Below, one piece after another: positions 63,528-64,000 of a stretch of DNA of 64,000 bases. The position numbers and the translations under genes were made by a program. Origin of the DNA: Thermoprotei archaeon (GTDB taxonomy: Archaea > Thermoproteota > Thermoprotei > Thermofilales > B15-G2); the NCBI GenBank assembly GCA_003649445.1, contig QMRV01000004.1, positions 8,880 through 72,879 of the forward strand, written 5' to 3'. The stretch's first letter is position 1. Each line of letters opens with the position of its first letter. A model generated the notes under the pieces. The model did not search any database, had not been told where the DNA came from, and worked only from the letters and a program-made list of their open reading frames with translations.

Positions 63528-64000
63528 TTATTCATTGTTTTCACCTGTATAAGAGGTTATTGAATGTGTGTTTAGGCTTAGAGAATATTTATAGGGCTTT
63601 GATTTAGTATCGACTATAAGTAAGCCTTTTTCAGCTAAATCGTCTAGTAGTTTTTTAGCATACCTGTAGCTAATACTCATTTCTTCTGCGAGCTCTCTAG
63701 CGGTGACTGTTTTGAGGCTCTCTACTACTGCCAGGGCCTTGATGTGTTTTTCTGTGAGGTTTTGTGTCTGTATTCTTATCGAGGGGAGAACATATTTTTC
63801 GACCAGCTCTAGGTCTTCTCTGGAGGCTACTATGTACTCTACTCCGTTTACGCTTATTTTCTCCCTTGTATGCTGGTGCAGTACTGCATAGGCTTTAATG
63901 AAGTTCACTATTTTCTTGAAGTCTCTCCTAGCCCTAACTGTCAGCGGAATTTCTATTCCGTCTAGCAGCTCCTCCGGTATAATAACGTCGTATTTCTTTA
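63528..64000 (-). CDS. C-terminal part of an element replication protein (cut by window edge)
   Basis: The frame is open to the window edge without a stop, so the ORF of 126 residues is only the end of a longer protein. The added upstream part reads PEELLDGIEIPLTVRARRD, followed by FKKIVNFIKAYAVLHQHTRE, a pattern I associate with the C-terminal region of plasmid or phage helicase/ATPase proteins. A winged-helix end follows (VTARELAEEMSISYRYAKKLL). A helicase role is inferred and the catalytic domain is not visible. It faces the putative origin. Confidence 0.7.
   Translation of the reverse strand, partial: KKYDVIIPEELLDGIEIPLTVRARRDFKKIVNFIKAYAVLHQHTREKISVNGVEYIVASREDLELVEKYVLPSIRIQTQNLTEKHIKALAVVESLKTVTARELAEEMSISYRYAKKLLDDLAEKGLLIVDTKSKPYKYSLSLNTHSITSYTGENNE

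Overview
The window is a chromosomal segment of a hyperthermophilic archaeon of the Thermoproteota (crenarchaeal branch). The case rests on gene content: an archaeal exosome next to the proteasome alpha subunit, eukaryote-like ribosomal proteins (L15e, S4e, L19e, L32e, L34e, L14e, L18e, L30e), RNA polymerase with A'/A'' split and unsplit B, RpoD with a ferredoxin-like insertion, RFC, FEN1, Cdc6/Orc1, Alba, aEF-1alpha and EF-2, tRNAs with introns, and a cbf5 gene interrupted by an archaeal-type intron. A Thermofilum-like or neighbouring lineage is possible; the genus cannot be fixed from the sequence alone. The DNA is AT-rich by eye up to about 60.4 kb and clearly more GC-rich after it.

Layout. 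0-5.3 kb, minus strand: rrp42 (cut by the window edge), rrp41, rrp4, SBDS, psmA, then a COG1325 RNA-binding protein, L15e and a D-2-hydroxyacid dehydrogenase. 5.4-8.4 kb: ECF transporter ATPases and EcfT on plus, and an HTH protein. 8.4-26.1 kb: EF-2 and the S10/spc ribosomal superoperon, broken into blocks of alternating strand, with a UbiA prenyltransferase inserted and L6, Sui1 and Rnp1 missing from their usual slots. 26-35 kb: tRNA-Gly, a THUMP protein, Cdc6, both RFC subunits, S7, RtcB, archease, tRNA-Ser, S10, EF-1alpha. 35-40 kb, plus strand: DUF106 membrane protein, L34e, cytidylate kinase, L14e, Cbf5, tRNA-Ser, S13, S4, S11. 40-45 kb: MEMO, S2, enolase, S9, L13, L18e and RpoD on minus, an inverted block relative to the usual archaeal order, with rpoN alone on plus. 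45-54 kb: S12, NusA, L30e and RpoA2/A1/B/H. 54-60 kb: tRNA-Lys, PIMT, FEN1, CDC48, EF-1beta, a zinc ribbon, a KH protein and Alba. 60.1-60.4 kb: two tRNA-Thr genes. From there to the end: an integrated mobile element with tyrosine recombinase, small ORF, AEP-type primase, a repeat-rich putative origin and a partial replication-type protein.

The most striking signal is RNA splicing. The S5 gene is split by a 24-nt intron that folds into a textbook bulge-helix-bulge (BHB) motif; excision restores the expected S5 sequence. Cbf5 is split by a 22-nt intron, and its excision restores the catalytic GTLDP motif. Four of six tRNAs carry 15-21 nt introns, one at a non-canonical position in tRNA-Lys(UUU). 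The tRNA ligase RtcB and its activator archease lie together in the same window, directly behind a tRNA-Ser gene.

The second signal is the mobile element behind tRNA-Thr(UGU). It has an intact recombinase, a primase, and a roughly 350-bp non-coding stretch with seven copies of an 8-9 bp iteron, nested inverted repeats and an AT-rich core, which is what a plasmid replication origin would look like.
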